This document shows, one piece after another, positions 17,209-25,589 of a DNA stretch of 64,000 bases (the stretch's first letter is position 1; each line of letters opens with the position of its first letter). A model generated the notes under the pieces. The model was not told the DNA's origin. It searched no databases and saw only the letters and a list, made by a program, of their open reading frames with translations. This DNA comes from Streptomyces sp. Edi4 (GTDB lineage: Bacteria; Actinomycetota; Actinomycetes; Streptomycetales; Streptomycetaceae), in NCBI RefSeq assembly GCF_040253615.1, contig NZ_JBEJGY010000004.1:5270001-5334000 (forward strand), given 5' to 3'. Made by a program: the position numbers and the translations under genes.

Positions 17209-17805
17209 ATGAGCGTTGGGCATGCGGGCAGAGCCCGTAGGAGGGCGGTGGCAGCGGCGCTGGCGGTTGCGCTGGCGTTGGCTGTCGGTGGGTGCGGCGG
17301 CGACAGCAAGGATGGCAAGCCGGGCGCGACCGATGGCGGCAACCAGTCGAAGTCGGCCTCTTCGGAGAGTCGGCAACCGGCGCCGTTGCCGCAGCCCGAG
17401 TCCACGGCCAAGCTCGCGGAGGCCACGGGCGGGGGCGGAATCGTCCTCACCATCAACAGCGTGACGCGCGACCCGGGCGGTTTCGTCACCGTGTCGGGTC
17501 AGCTGAAGAACCCAGGTTCGCAGAACTTCGTCGACACCTCCGGCTGGGTCGGCACGGAGAAGGACGTGCTGGCCAGCGGGGACTCCGTGGCGGGGGCGAC
17601 ACTGATCGACAAGGTCGGCAAGAAGCGCTATTACGTACTGCGCGACACGGGCGGCAAGTGCCTCTGCACGATGGGCATCGTAGGGGTCAAGGCGGGCCAG
17701 ACCGTGCCGGTCTTCGCCCAGTTCCCCGCCCCCCCCAACGACACCAAGCAGGTCGACTTCCAACTCCCCACCTTCCCCACCATGACCGTTCCGGTCTCCG
17801 GGTGA
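17209..17805 (+). CDS. Lipoprotein at the end of the Tad locus
   Basis: 198 residues. The N-terminus is basic, then a hydrophobic stretch ends in AVGGCGG, a lipobox with Cys near residue 29. A Ser/Gly/Pro linker follows, and then a beta-rich domain (VLTINSVTRDPGGFVTVSGQ, CLCTMGIVGVKAGQTVPVFA) that resembles extracellular domains found next to OmpA modules in actinobacteria. It would be anchored to the outer face of the membrane. It lies seven bases before the OmpA-domain gene, so the two are co-transcribed. Confidence 0.82.
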   Translation: MSVGHAGRARRRAVAAALAVALALAVGGCGGDSKDGKPGATDGGNQSKSASSESRQPAPLPQPESTAKLAEATGGGGIVLTINSVTRDPGGFVTVSGQLKNPGSQNFVDTSGWVGTEKDVLASGDSVAGATLIDKVGKKRYYVLRDTGGKCLCTMGIVGVKAGQTVPVFAQFPAPPNDTKQVDFQLPTFPTMTVPVSG

Positions 17806-17812
17806 CCACGCC

Positions 17813-18433
17813 ATGACCAGAACCCGGCACGCAGCCGTAGCGTTCGCCGCCGCGCTCGTCCTGACCGTCGGCGCCGGCGCCGCGTACGCCGACGACACGC
17901 CCAGCAGCCCCCCGCTGCCCGGCACCGAGGCGACGAGCGATCCCTCGATGAAGGTCGACGCGACCTCGCCGAACCTGAAGCTCCCCGAGGGCGGCACGCT
18001 CGCCGCACCCAAGGTGCTGGACATCAAGTCGATCGTCGAGGACCAGGGCGGTGAGGAGCGCCGCTCGGACACCAACACGAGCGTGACGTTCGCGCTCCAG
18101 GCGGAGGTGCTGTTCGCGATGGACAGCGCGGCCCTGTCGTCCGACAGCAACGACCGCATCCAGGGCATCGCCGAGGAGATCAAGAAGCAGAAGGCGACCA
18201 GCGTGCGGGTCTTCGGCTTCACGGACAACCTCGGCACGCACGAACACGGCGTGATCCTCTCGAAGGAACGCGCGGACGCCGTGCAGAAGGCGCTCTCCCT
18301 CTCCCTCGGACCCGACGTCACCTTCGAAATCCGGGGCTACGCCGAGCAGTACCCGATCTCCGACAACTCGACCGAGGACGGCCGCAAGAAGAACCGCCGC
18401 GTGGAGGTCAGCTTCACCCGGAGCGGCAGTTAG
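17813..18433 (+). CDS. Secreted OmpA-family (peptidoglycan-binding) protein
   Basis: 206 residues. Signal peptide 1-26 (MTRTRHAAVAFAAALVLTVG...YA). The C-terminal OmpA-like domain begins near 95 (VLFAMDSAALSSDSNDRIQG) with FGFTDNLGTHEHGVILSKER and the terminal KKNRRVEVSF. OmpA-C domains bind peptidoglycan non-covalently. Next to the pilus genes and the lipoprotein, a role in holding the Tad machine in the thick wall is plausible, but this is inference. Confidence 0.88.
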   Translation: MTRTRHAAVAFAAALVLTVGAGAAYADDTPSSPPLPGTEATSDPSMKVDATSPNLKLPEGGTLAAPKVLDIKSIVEDQGGEERRSDTNTSVTFALQAEVLFAMDSAALSSDSNDRIQGIAEEIKKQKATSVRVFGFTDNLGTHEHGVILSKERADAVQKALSLSLGPDVTFEIRGYAEQYPISDNSTEDGRKKNRRVEVSFTRSGS

Positions 18434-18668
18434 TCGTTCGACGCCCTCTACGTGTGCCGGCATACGTGTGCCGGCGCCCGAGCGTGGGCCCGGGCCGCCG
18501 CCGCATTGCGACATCCTGAGTACGGGTACTCAGACCGCTTGAGTGATCGCCCGGACGTCTTGGGTCCGTCTGCCCGGCTAACCTCCATGCCGCTGGCCTC
18601 AATGGGCGCCAACGCAACCGGGTGACGCGCCTTCGAGGTCGCGCTTGACCGAGAGGGAGGAGCCACGC

Positions 18669-19099
18669 ATGCCGTGGGACGAGTGGGAGCAGCTGAAGGC
18701 GCAAGCGGCCGATCGACACAGCACTCGTATGCAGATCAATGGGCTCCCGTCAGCCGGGGCCGGGAGCGGTGGGTTCGACTTGCGGATCACCGCCACGCCG
18801 TGGGCCGGCGCGGCCGAAGTGGCCAGGGAGCTTCACAAGTCCACCCATGACGGTCTGACTGAACTCAAGGAGTCGCAGGACGGGTTGGGCAGTGGTGCCG
18901 AGGGCTTCGACTGCACGTCCGCGTTGAGTGAGATACAGCCGACCTGGGAAGCAAGGCTCGGGTCCTGCGCGATGAGTGTGACCGGCTGAACGAGACTCTG
19001 GGCAAGACCGGCAAGCACTTCGGCGAAGTGGACCACGACGTCCGCGACCACATGGGCCCCTCTGTGCCGAGCACGACCAAACCCAGCTGGGCCAGGTGA
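18669..19099 (+). pseudogene. WXG100-like small protein, frameshifted
   Basis: The ATG at 18669 follows GGGAGGAG. The first about 96 residues read MPWDEWEQLKAQ... to TWEARL, then frame 1 ends quickly (GSCAMSVTG). In the frame one base back the sequence goes on smoothly as VLRDECDRLNETLGKTGKHF and stops at 19097-19099. One missing base near 18960 explains the break. The helical, roughly 140-residue architecture with a central TWEARL resembles WXG100-like proteins encoded before DUF1023 hydrolases in Streptomyces. The cause may be a true mutation or a sequencing error. Confidence 0.65.
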
Positions 19100-19105
19100 T
19101 CCCGG

Positions 19106-20892
19106 ATGCCCACTTGGCAGCAACTGCGTGACGTAAAGATCACCGAGTTCGAGGAAGCCGCTGATGGCTGGGGAAAAGTCAGCCATCGCGCCGACGCCGC
19201 ACGCATCAGAGTCGACCAGGAGATGTCGATTCCTGTTCGCAGCACCCAAAACGGTGAGACCCCTGATGCGGCCGTCGGTCAGCTCAACCGGCTCAGTGAC
19301 AACTACCAGTACCTGCACAGCGAGTGTGGATTGATACGCACCGCGCTGCACGCACTCGCCGTGGAACTCTGCGCCCCGCAAAGGAAGTTGAAGCAAGCTC
19401 TCGAAGACGCACACTCGCTGGGCTTCACAGTGAACGCGGACGGGTCGGTGACGTACCCCAACTCTGCGCCTCTCCTGCTAGGCGCAGGCAAGGCCACTCC
19501 GGGTGCACCCTTCCCCTTACTGCCTGGCAAGGGTGAAGGGCAGGGCAACGCCAACAAGGGTAAGGCCGAGGATATAGCCGAGCGCATTTCCACCGCTGTC
19601 AGCGAAGCCAACGACATCGACAGCCGCTACGCGGGTGTACTGCGCAAACTCAAAGCCCCCGCCGGCCTGGACGTCACCAAGGAGATGCTCGCCGATGCCG
19701 GCCAGGACCTGGACGCTGTGCAGAAGGCGGCGGGAGGAGTCGTCCACAGGGACGATATTCCGCGCGGCAAGACACCGGCAGAGAACAAGGCATGGTGGGA
19801 CGGCCTGACCGACGAGCAACGCGACGAGTACGCCACGCTGTATCCAGCTGAGGTGGGTGCTCTCGATGGCCTGCCTGCCGTCGCGCGAGACACCTCCAAC
19901 CGTATGGTGCTGGCTGAAGCACACGCTCAGGTGCAGATCGATCTGGCCAAGCTCGGTCCGGAGCCGCAGAAGACCACGCAGACCACAGCCGGACCGGTGA
20001 TCAACCCCCTGTGGAGCATGTGGGACAAGAATGGCGGTCCGCTCAAGAAGCAGCTCGCGGGTATGGATGCCATACAGGCTCGATTCGATGCAAGCGGCAT
20101 GCCGGGGGAGAACGGCAAGTCAGGTTTGCCGCAGGCGTACCTCCTGGGCTTCGACAACCAGGGCATCGGTCACGCCATCGTCGCCAACGGCAACCCCGAC
20201 ACGGCCGACCACACTGCCGTCTACGTGCCTGGGACGACCCCTCGAACCTCGCGGGGATCGGCGGAAACATCAATCGGGCGACCCGCTTGTGGCAGCAGGC
20301 ACAAGCCCAGGCCCCGGGGGAGACGACAGCCACCATCACGTGGCTCGGCTATGACGCTCCGCAAGGACTCGTTTCTGATGCGACGTCCGACGACTACGCC
20401 TACGCCGGGGCCCCCAAGCTGAATGCTTTCCTGGACGGACTGCAAGCGGCCCAGGGCGGATCGGACAAGAGCCACACCACCGTCATCGGCCATAGTTACG
20501 GATCGACCGTGATTGGTGCCGCCGCGATGAAACACGATCTGGCAGCGGACGACGTCGTGACGGTCGGTAGTCCGGGAGTGCTCGTCGGCTCGGCCGACGA
20601 GCTCGATGTGGGTAAGAATCATGTGTGGTCCGAGGCCGCCAGATCCGATCCCGTCCCCTTCCTGGGCAGAGACTTTCTCGCGGGATGGAAGTGGGGCGTC
20701 AACACGTGGAACGGAATCCCTTACGACGCCGGGTACATCCAGTCGATCCCCTCTGACGAATCGTTCGGAGCGCATCGCATGGATGTCGACACGAGCGGGC
20801 ACAGCGACTACTGGAACCAGGACTCGCAGTCGTTGAAGAATCAGGCATGGGTCGTAGTGGGCCGCTACAACCGCGTAGAGGAAGACGATTAG
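19106..20892 (+). pseudogene. DUF1023-type alpha/beta hydrolase, frameshifted
   Basis: The N-terminal half (helical, WXG-like, MPTWQQLRDVKITEFEEAAD) runs from 19106 through VYVPGT near 20235. The hydrolase half (SNLAGIGGNINRATRLWQQA; nucleophile GHSYGS; VGSPGVLVG; final HSDYWNQDS) continues in the frame one base back to 20892. A run of four Cs at 20238-20241 made five long restores VPGTTPSNLAGIGG. The intact protein would have about 595 residues. The family consists of predicted esterases or lipases linked to WXG100-type secretion. The lipoprotein gene starts directly after the stop. Confidence 0.75.
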
Positions 20893-21468
20893 ATGCTGAG
20901 CCGCACCGGCCCGAGGATCCGCAGGCGTGCCGCGAGCGCTCTGCCGCTCTTTCTCGGCGTCCTACTTTTTGCGACAGGATGTGCTGACGACGTGAACAAC
21001 GACCCCGCCGACACCCCGGAGACCCTGTCCGTGGCAAAGGCGCGCGAGAGGACCAGCGGTGTGTCCAGCCAGATCCTCGAAATGATCGGAATCAAGGAGG
21101 GGAAGGTGACGGAACCCGGGCCGGGTATCGCCCCGTGCGCGGAAGACCCGCGTCATCTGTACCGGGCCAACCACCCGTGGTCCGTCTACGCTGTCTCCTC
21201 CGAAGAGGTGCTGAAGGACGGATTTCAGCGGCTTCGCGAGAAACTGCCCGAGCGCGGATGGAAAATCGTCGAATACGGTCCGAACAAGAGCAAGGCGAAG
21301 ACTCTCGAACTGACCGCTGATTCGACGAAGGACCGCTACTCGATCAATGCAGAACTGGTGGTGTCCAGCCCGGCAGCCGGTCAGGAATCCAACCCGCTCA
21401 TCCTGGTGACCGTGACATCGGGCTGCTTCCGCGCCCCCGAGGGGACCAAGCTGGACCAGGAGTTCTGA
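20893..21468 (+). CDS. Lipoprotein downstream of DUF1023 hydrolase
   Basis: 191 residues. The ATG abuts the stop of the hydrolase gene. The hydrophobic segment LPLFLGVLLFATGC is a lipobox with Cys near residue 30. The mature part has two further Cys (APCAEDPRHLY and SGCFRAPEG) and a mixed alpha/beta composition. I do not recognise the family. Immediate coupling to the hydrolase suggests a shared function, for example a partner or immunity-like protein for an exported enzyme; this is inference. Confidence 0.8.
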   Translation: MLSRTGPRIRRRAASALPLFLGVLLFATGCADDVNNDPADTPETLSVAKARERTSGVSSQILEMIGIKEGKVTEPGPGIAPCAEDPRHLYRANHPWSVYAVSSEEVLKDGFQRLREKLPERGWKIVEYGPNKSKAKTLELTADSTKDRYSINAELVVSSPAAGQESNPLILVTVTSGCFRAPEGTKLDQEF

Positions 21469-21682
21469 CCCGACGACTCGTCCGGAACGGTTCGACCCCC
21501 GGCGTCCGGCTTCCCCCTGGCCGGCCCGGCCGCAGCGCCACCGGTCTGTCCCGTCCAACCCGGCTCCGAAGTCGGCGTTGGTCGCGCTCCGGACCGGGTA
21601 TCCGGGACACATCGGGTGTCACCGGTTTTCGTCGAGCGGGACTGGGCGGGGCAGGACCCAGCCAATCCACAGGAGTCGTTGT

Positions 21683-21688
21683 TACGGT
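21683..21688 (+). promoter_or_regulatory. -10 box for a leaderless transcript (lipoprotein 21696)
   Basis: TACGGT ends exactly seven bases before the ATG at 21696, the spacing expected if transcription starts at the A of ATG. It decides between that ATG and the GTG at 21687. Confidence 0.55.
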
Positions 21689-21695
21689 GCTGGGT

Positions 21696-22451
21696 ATGAA
21701 GCCAAGGCTGCTACGGAGCCGTGCGGCGACGGTCGGGGTGTGTCTTGTCGCGCTCGTGGGTGCGGCCTCCTGTGGGCCCGGTGGGGCGGGGGCCGAGGGG
21801 GCGGGGGGCGCGGTCCGGGAGACCGGGGCCGCGCCGGGTACCAGTGCCACCCCGCGGACCGCGGCGGCCGCCGGGGCGCTCAGCGGGGATCAGCTGGCCG
21901 CGGCCGCGCTCGTGACCGGTGACGTCAAGGACTTCGCGGCCGAACCCCTCGAAGGCGGCGTCCCCACCGGCAGCTCCCGGACCTCGAAGCCCGCCTGCAT
22001 GCCGTTTGTCTCCGTCATCAACGGCACCCCGCAGCCCGCGCCCTCCGCGACCGTCTTCCGGCGGCTGGTGAACACGAGCGAGGACGGCCAGGCCGACCAG
22101 ACCGTCGTCACCGAGGTGCTGGGCGCCCACCCCTCCGGCGCGAGCGACGTGCTGCCCCGGCTGCGTTCCGCCATCCAGGCGTGCGCCGACGGGTTCACCA
22201 CCAAGGGCGGCGACCTCGAACCGTCGGCGTTCACCGCGGTCAAGGAGCTGCCCACGCCCCAAGTGGGTGACGAAGCCATCGCCTACGAGCTGATGGGCGA
22301 CGCCCAGGGCGACCCGGTGCCGATGGTCTTCCAGGTGGTGCGCAGCGGGACGACCGTGGTGACGTACTACGCCGTCGACGTCACCGGGGACGACACGCCC
22401 CAGATTCCCGCCCAGCTCGCCGTCGCGCAGGCGGCCAAGCTCAAGTCCTGA
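21696..22451 (+). CDS. Lipoprotein, unrecognised
   Basis: 251 residues from ATG 21696 (MKPRLLRSRAATVGVCLVAL). The lipobox is VGAASC near residue 25, followed by an Ala/Gly/Thr-rich linker and a soluble domain (QLAAAALVTGDVKDFAAEPL, PACMPFVSVINGTPQPAPSA, YYAVDVTGDDTPQIPAQL). The fold resembles small sensor-like lipoproteins of Streptomyces, but I cannot name it. The tail overlaps the convergent DUF192 gene by 11 bases. Confidence 0.82.
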   Translation: MKPRLLRSRAATVGVCLVALVGAASCGPGGAGAEGAGGAVRETGAAPGTSATPRTAAAAGALSGDQLAAAALVTGDVKDFAAEPLEGGVPTGSSRTSKPACMPFVSVINGTPQPAPSATVFRRLVNTSEDGQADQTVVTEVLGAHPSGASDVLPRLRSAIQACADGFTTKGGDLEPSAFTAVKELPTPQVGDEAIAYELMGDAQGDPVPMVFQVVRSGTTVVTYYAVDVTGDDTPQIPAQLAVAQAAKLKS

Positions 22452-22833
22452 GATCCTGACCGGTTGCCTCCCGGCCGCCCGCCTCGATCACCAGCCGGAC
22501 ACCCGGCCGAAGCCCCCACCCCGCCATCTGCCCCGCCTCCGCCTCCAGGACGTGGCGTGCTCGCGGGCGCGGCAGGCCAAGGCGGCCCGGGCGCATGGTG
22601 GTGACGGCGATCACGCGCAGCTCGCGGTCCAGATGGGCGACGTCGATGGCGAAGCGCATCCGGAAGGTGTGCACGCTGCTCGCCGGGGTCAGCAGGAGCG
22701 CGCCCTGGACGCCGTCCCGCCCGAGCAGGCCCCGCGTACGGGTGCGGTAGGACGCCGCGATCTCCAGCGCGATCCCCACATCCGCGCCCCCCGCCACGCG
22801 CAACACGCCCGTCCCGTCCCTCCATCGGCCCAT
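22441..22833 (-). CDS. DUF192 protein
   Basis: 130 residues from the ATG at 22833 (MGRWRDGTGVLRVAGGADVG). The DUF192 core is visible: SYRTRTRGLLGRDGVQGALL, SVHTFRMRFAIDVAHLDREL, and the final VLEAEAGQMAGWGLRPGVRL. The family's function is unsettled. No signal peptide is seen in this version. ACCGT-type -10 bases lie six bases upstream and there is no Shine-Dalgarno, so a leaderless mRNA is likely. The gene is divergent from the methyltransferase. Confidence 0.82.
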   Translation of the reverse strand: MGRWRDGTGVLRVAGGADVGIALEIAASYRTRTRGLLGRDGVQGALLLTPASSVHTFRMRFAIDVAHLDRELRVIAVTTMRPGRLGLPRPRARHVLEAEAGQMAGWGLRPGVRLVIEAGGREATGQDLRT

Positions 22834-22839
22834 GGATAA

Positions 22840-22845
22840 ACGGTA
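22840..22845 (-). promoter_or_regulatory. -10 box of leaderless DUF192 gene
   Basis: On the minus strand TACCGT is followed by six bases and then the ATG at 22833. Confidence 0.5.
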
Positions 22846-22866
22846 GTGGCTCGCGGGGCCGCCGCG

Positions 22867-22872
22867 TAGGGT
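22867..22872 (+). promoter_or_regulatory. -10 box of leaderless methyltransferase gene
   Basis: TAGGGT is followed by seven bases and then the ATG at 22880. No ribosome site is present. Confidence 0.5.
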
Positions 22873-22879
22873 CCGCGAT

Positions 22880-23683
22880 ATGGGCCGAAACATCAGGAAT
22901 CACAACAACCGCCCCTTCGAGGAACTGATCGACGAGGCCGCGTCCGTCTCCGTCGACGGCTGGGACTTCTCCTGGCTCGACGGCCGGGCCACGGAAGAGC
23001 GGCCGTCCTGGGGATATGCCCGTGCGATGGCCGGGCGGATGGCCAAGGCCACCGCCGCCCTGGACATCCAGACCGGCGGCGGCGAAGTCCTCGCCGCCGT
23101 GCCCCAGCTGCCGCCGCTCGCCGTCGCGACGGAGGGCTGGCCGCCGAACGTCGCCCGCGCCACCGGCCTGCTCCACCCGCGCGGGGTGGCCGTCGTCGCC
23201 GACGAGGACAAGCCGCCGCTGCCGTTCGCCGACGGCGCCTTCGACCTCGTCGTCAGCCGCCACCCCGTCACCACCTGGTGGTCCGAGATCGCCCGCGTCC
23301 TCTCCCCGGGCGGCACGTACTTCTCCCAACAGGTGGGCCCGGCCAGCGTGTTCGAGCTCGTCGAGTACTTCCTGGGACCGCAGCCGCCCGAGGTGCGCGG
23401 CGGGCGCGACCCCGGCAAGGCGCGCAAGGAGGCGGAGAGCGCGGGGCTCGAAGTCGTCGATCTGCGTCTGGAGAAGCTGCGTACGGAGTTCAACGACATC
23501 GGCGCCGTCGTCTACTTCCTGCGCAAGGTGATCTGGATGGTGCCGGGCTTCACCGTCGAGGAGTACCGCGACCAGCTGAAGGCGCTGGACGAGCAGATCC
23601 GTACCGAGGGCCCCTTCGTCGCCCACACGACACGGTTCCTCATCGAGGCACGGAAACCGCTGCGGCCCACACGCGCTGCCTAG
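22880..23683 (+). CDS. SAM-dependent class I methyltransferase
   Basis: 267 residues. Motif I is degenerate around LDIQTGGGEVL. An acidic strand end (AVATEGW), the PFADGAFDLVVSRHPVTTWW motif and IARVLSPGGTYFSQQVGP match Methyltransf_11-type enzymes. The substrate is unknown. The transcript appears leaderless. It is followed 11 bases later by a membrane protein gene that has its own -10-like sequence. Confidence 0.87.
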   Translation: MGRNIRNHNNRPFEELIDEAASVSVDGWDFSWLDGRATEERPSWGYARAMAGRMAKATAALDIQTGGGEVLAAVPQLPPLAVATEGWPPNVARATGLLHPRGVAVVADEDKPPLPFADGAFDLVVSRHPVTTWWSEIARVLSPGGTYFSQQVGPASVFELVEYFLGPQPPEVRGGRDPGKARKEAESAGLEVVDLRLEKLRTEFNDIGAVVYFLRKVIWMVPGFTVEEYRDQLKALDEQIRTEGPFVAHTTRFLIEARKPLRPTRAA

Positions 23684-23686
23684 CAT
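23681..23686 (+). promoter_or_regulatory. -10 box upstream of DUF2079 gene
   Basis: TAGCAT overlaps the stop of the methyltransferase gene and ends eight bases before the ATG at 23695, again with no Shine-Dalgarno. Confidence 0.4.
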
Positions 23687-23694
23687 CGGGGCAT

Positions 23695-25221
23695 ATGGGG
23701 ACAATCGCCGATCAAAGAGTGGGGCGGGGCGCGCGACCGATCACGCCCGCACCCGTCAGCTCCCGTATCGCGCGCGTACGCGCCGGCCGGCCCGCCCTCC
23801 TGTGGTGGGGGTGGGCCTGCGCCCTGTTCCCGCTGTACGCGACCGTCTCCGCGCGCCGCCAGGCCCTGGTCCGCACCACCGGCTACGACCTCGGCATCTT
23901 CGAGCAGGCGGTCCGCGCCTACGCCCATCTGGACGCGCCGATCGCCCCCCTGCGCGGCGACGGCTTCAACCTCCTGGGTGACCACTTCCACCCCGTGCTC
24001 GCCGTCCTCGCCCCTCTCTACCGCCTCGCCCCCTCCCCGTACACGCTGCTCCTGGCCCAGGCCGCGCTGCTCGCGCTCGCCGTGGTGCCGCTCGCCCGAC
24101 AGGCCACCCGGGTCATCGGCCGGCGCGCCGCCCATGTCGTGGCCCTCGGATACGGGCTGAGCTGGGGCATCGCGTCGGCGGTCGGCTTCGACTTCCACGA
24201 GGTGTGCTTCGCGGTCCCGCTGGTCTCCTGGGCGCTCGAGGCGCTGGCCCGCCGCAACTGGCGGCGCGCGCTCGCCTGGGCCGCGCCACTGCTCCTGGTC
24301 AAGGAGGACCTGGGGCTCACGCTGGCCGCGATCGGGGCGTACGTGGCCTGGCGAGGACCGCGCCGGCTCGGCCTGGCCGCCCTCGCGCTGGGCCTGGCGG
24401 GCAGCGCGCTCACGTTCACCGTGGTGCTGCCGTTCTTCAACCCCTCCGGCGGCTACGCGCACGCCGCCAACCTCGCGCCCGCCCACCACGCGCCGCTCGT
24501 CACGCTGCTGCTCGCGCCGCTGGACGCGGTGCGCCCCGAGGTCAAGGCGACCACCCTCGTCCTGGTCTTCGCCCCCGCCGCGCTCATCGCCCTGCGCTCA
24601 CCGCTGGCCCTGGTCGCAGTGCCCACGCTCGGCTGGCGGATGCTGTCCGCCAACGCCTTCCACTGGGGCACCGCCTTCCACTACTCCGCCGTCCTGATGC
24701 CCATCGTGTTCGCGGCCCTCATCGACGCGCTGCGGCCCTACGCCGCCGCCGGCGATCCGCTCGCCCGGCGGCATGTGCGGGCCTCGCTCGCGACGGTCGC
24801 CGCCGTCACGCTCGTCCTCGTACCGTCCTTCCCGCTCGCCCAGCTCGCCCACCGCTCCACCTGGCGCACCGACCCGCACGTGCTCGCGGTGCGCGACATC
24901 CTGCGGCGCGTGCCGGACGGCGCGAGCGTCGCGGCCTCCAACCGCCTTGCCCCGCAACTGACTTCACGCGCCACGGTCGTCCTTTTCCCGACCTTCCCGG
25001 TCGAGGGGAAGCTGTACTCCACGGACCGCGCCATCCCGCGCCCCACCGCGCGGTGGATCGCCTACGACCGCCGGCCCCCGCAGTCCTGGCCCTATCCGCC
25101 CGGCGCCTGGCCCTACCCGGCCGAGCGGCAGGAACGCGAGTACGCCCTCGCGCTCGCCCGATACGGGTATGTGCGGGTGGCGCAGGCGGACGGTGTCTCG
25201 CTGCTGCGCCGGCGGACCTGA
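23695..25221 (+). CDS. DUF2079 polytopic membrane protein
   Basis: 508 residues with about ten hydrophobic helices. The N-terminal TGYDLGIFEQAV and GDHFHPVLAVLAPLYRL motifs, and the SANAFHWGTAFHYSA loop, are hallmarks of the DUF2079 family, thought to resemble GT-C glycosyltransferases. The C-terminal part is extracytoplasmic (PTARWIAYDRRPPQSWPYPP). The acceptor and donor are unknown. Confidence 0.85.
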   Translation: MGTIADQRVGRGARPITPAPVSSRIARVRAGRPALLWWGWACALFPLYATVSARRQALVRTTGYDLGIFEQAVRAYAHLDAPIAPLRGDGFNLLGDHFHPVLAVLAPLYRLAPSPYTLLLAQAALLALAVVPLARQATRVIGRRAAHVVALGYGLSWGIASAVGFDFHEVCFAVPLVSWALEALARRNWRRALAWAAPLLLVKEDLGLTLAAIGAYVAWRGPRRLGLAALALGLAGSALTFTVVLPFFNPSGGYAHAANLAPAHHAPLVTLLLAPLDAVRPEVKATTLVLVFAPAALIALRSPLALVAVPTLGWRMLSANAFHWGTAFHYSAVLMPIVFAALIDALRPYAAAGDPLARRHVRASLATVAAVTLVLVPSFPLAQLAHRSTWRTDPHVLAVRDILRRVPDGASVAASNRLAPQLTSRATVVLFPTFPVEGKLYSTDRAIPRPTARWIAYDRRPPQSWPYPPGAWPYPAERQEREYALALARYGYVRVAQADGVSLLRRRT

Positions 25222-25507
25222 GCGCCCGCTGTGCACGCGCTGACGCCGTACGGTCACGGCGCGCGCTCCCCGGTGCGCCAGTGGGGTGAAGCACACCCGG
25301 AGGGCGATCGCGCCGCCTTCTCGCGTCCCTCAGCGGCTTCCCGCGCCCCCGCGACCCCTCTGACCTGGACGGTCAAGCCCGAACCCCGGGGCGGGGTCAC
25401 CCCTGCGGGGGACTGGAAAGGCGTACTGGACCGGTTTCGGAGCGTAGTTCCGAGGCGCCGTGGCACACAGCAGCACTTACGAAGGGTTATGGTGGAAACC
25501 CCCCCTC
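25222..25507. other. Intergenic stretch ending in an orphan terminator
   Basis: No protein gene was seen. The last about 100 bases are AT-richer (CACTTACGAAGGGTTATGG) and contain a small hairpin at 25484-25501 (GGGTT pairing with AACCC) directly before the strong terminator. It may be the 3' part of a small RNA or a long 3' UTR. Confidence 0.45.
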
Positions 25508-25549
25508 GGGCCGGTCCGTATCCCCCCCCCACGGACCGGCCCGTTTTTT
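25508..25549 (+). terminator. Strong intrinsic terminator
   Basis: Perfect 12-bp stem GGGCCGGTCCGT (25508-25519) and ACGGACCGGCCC (25531-25542), an 11-base C-rich loop, and a GTTTTTT tail. It acts on the plus strand, nearly 290 bases after the DUF2079 stop. Confidence 0.9.
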
Positions 25550-25589
25550 CTTCCGGCCGCCCGGCGGGACCTCCGGGAGCTGGGTGCCG

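Noticed and set aside
23278..23694. Upstream extension of the DUF2079 protein inside the methyltransferase gene
   Set aside because: It would be out of frame with a well-supported methyltransferase and has no signal or hydrophobic character.
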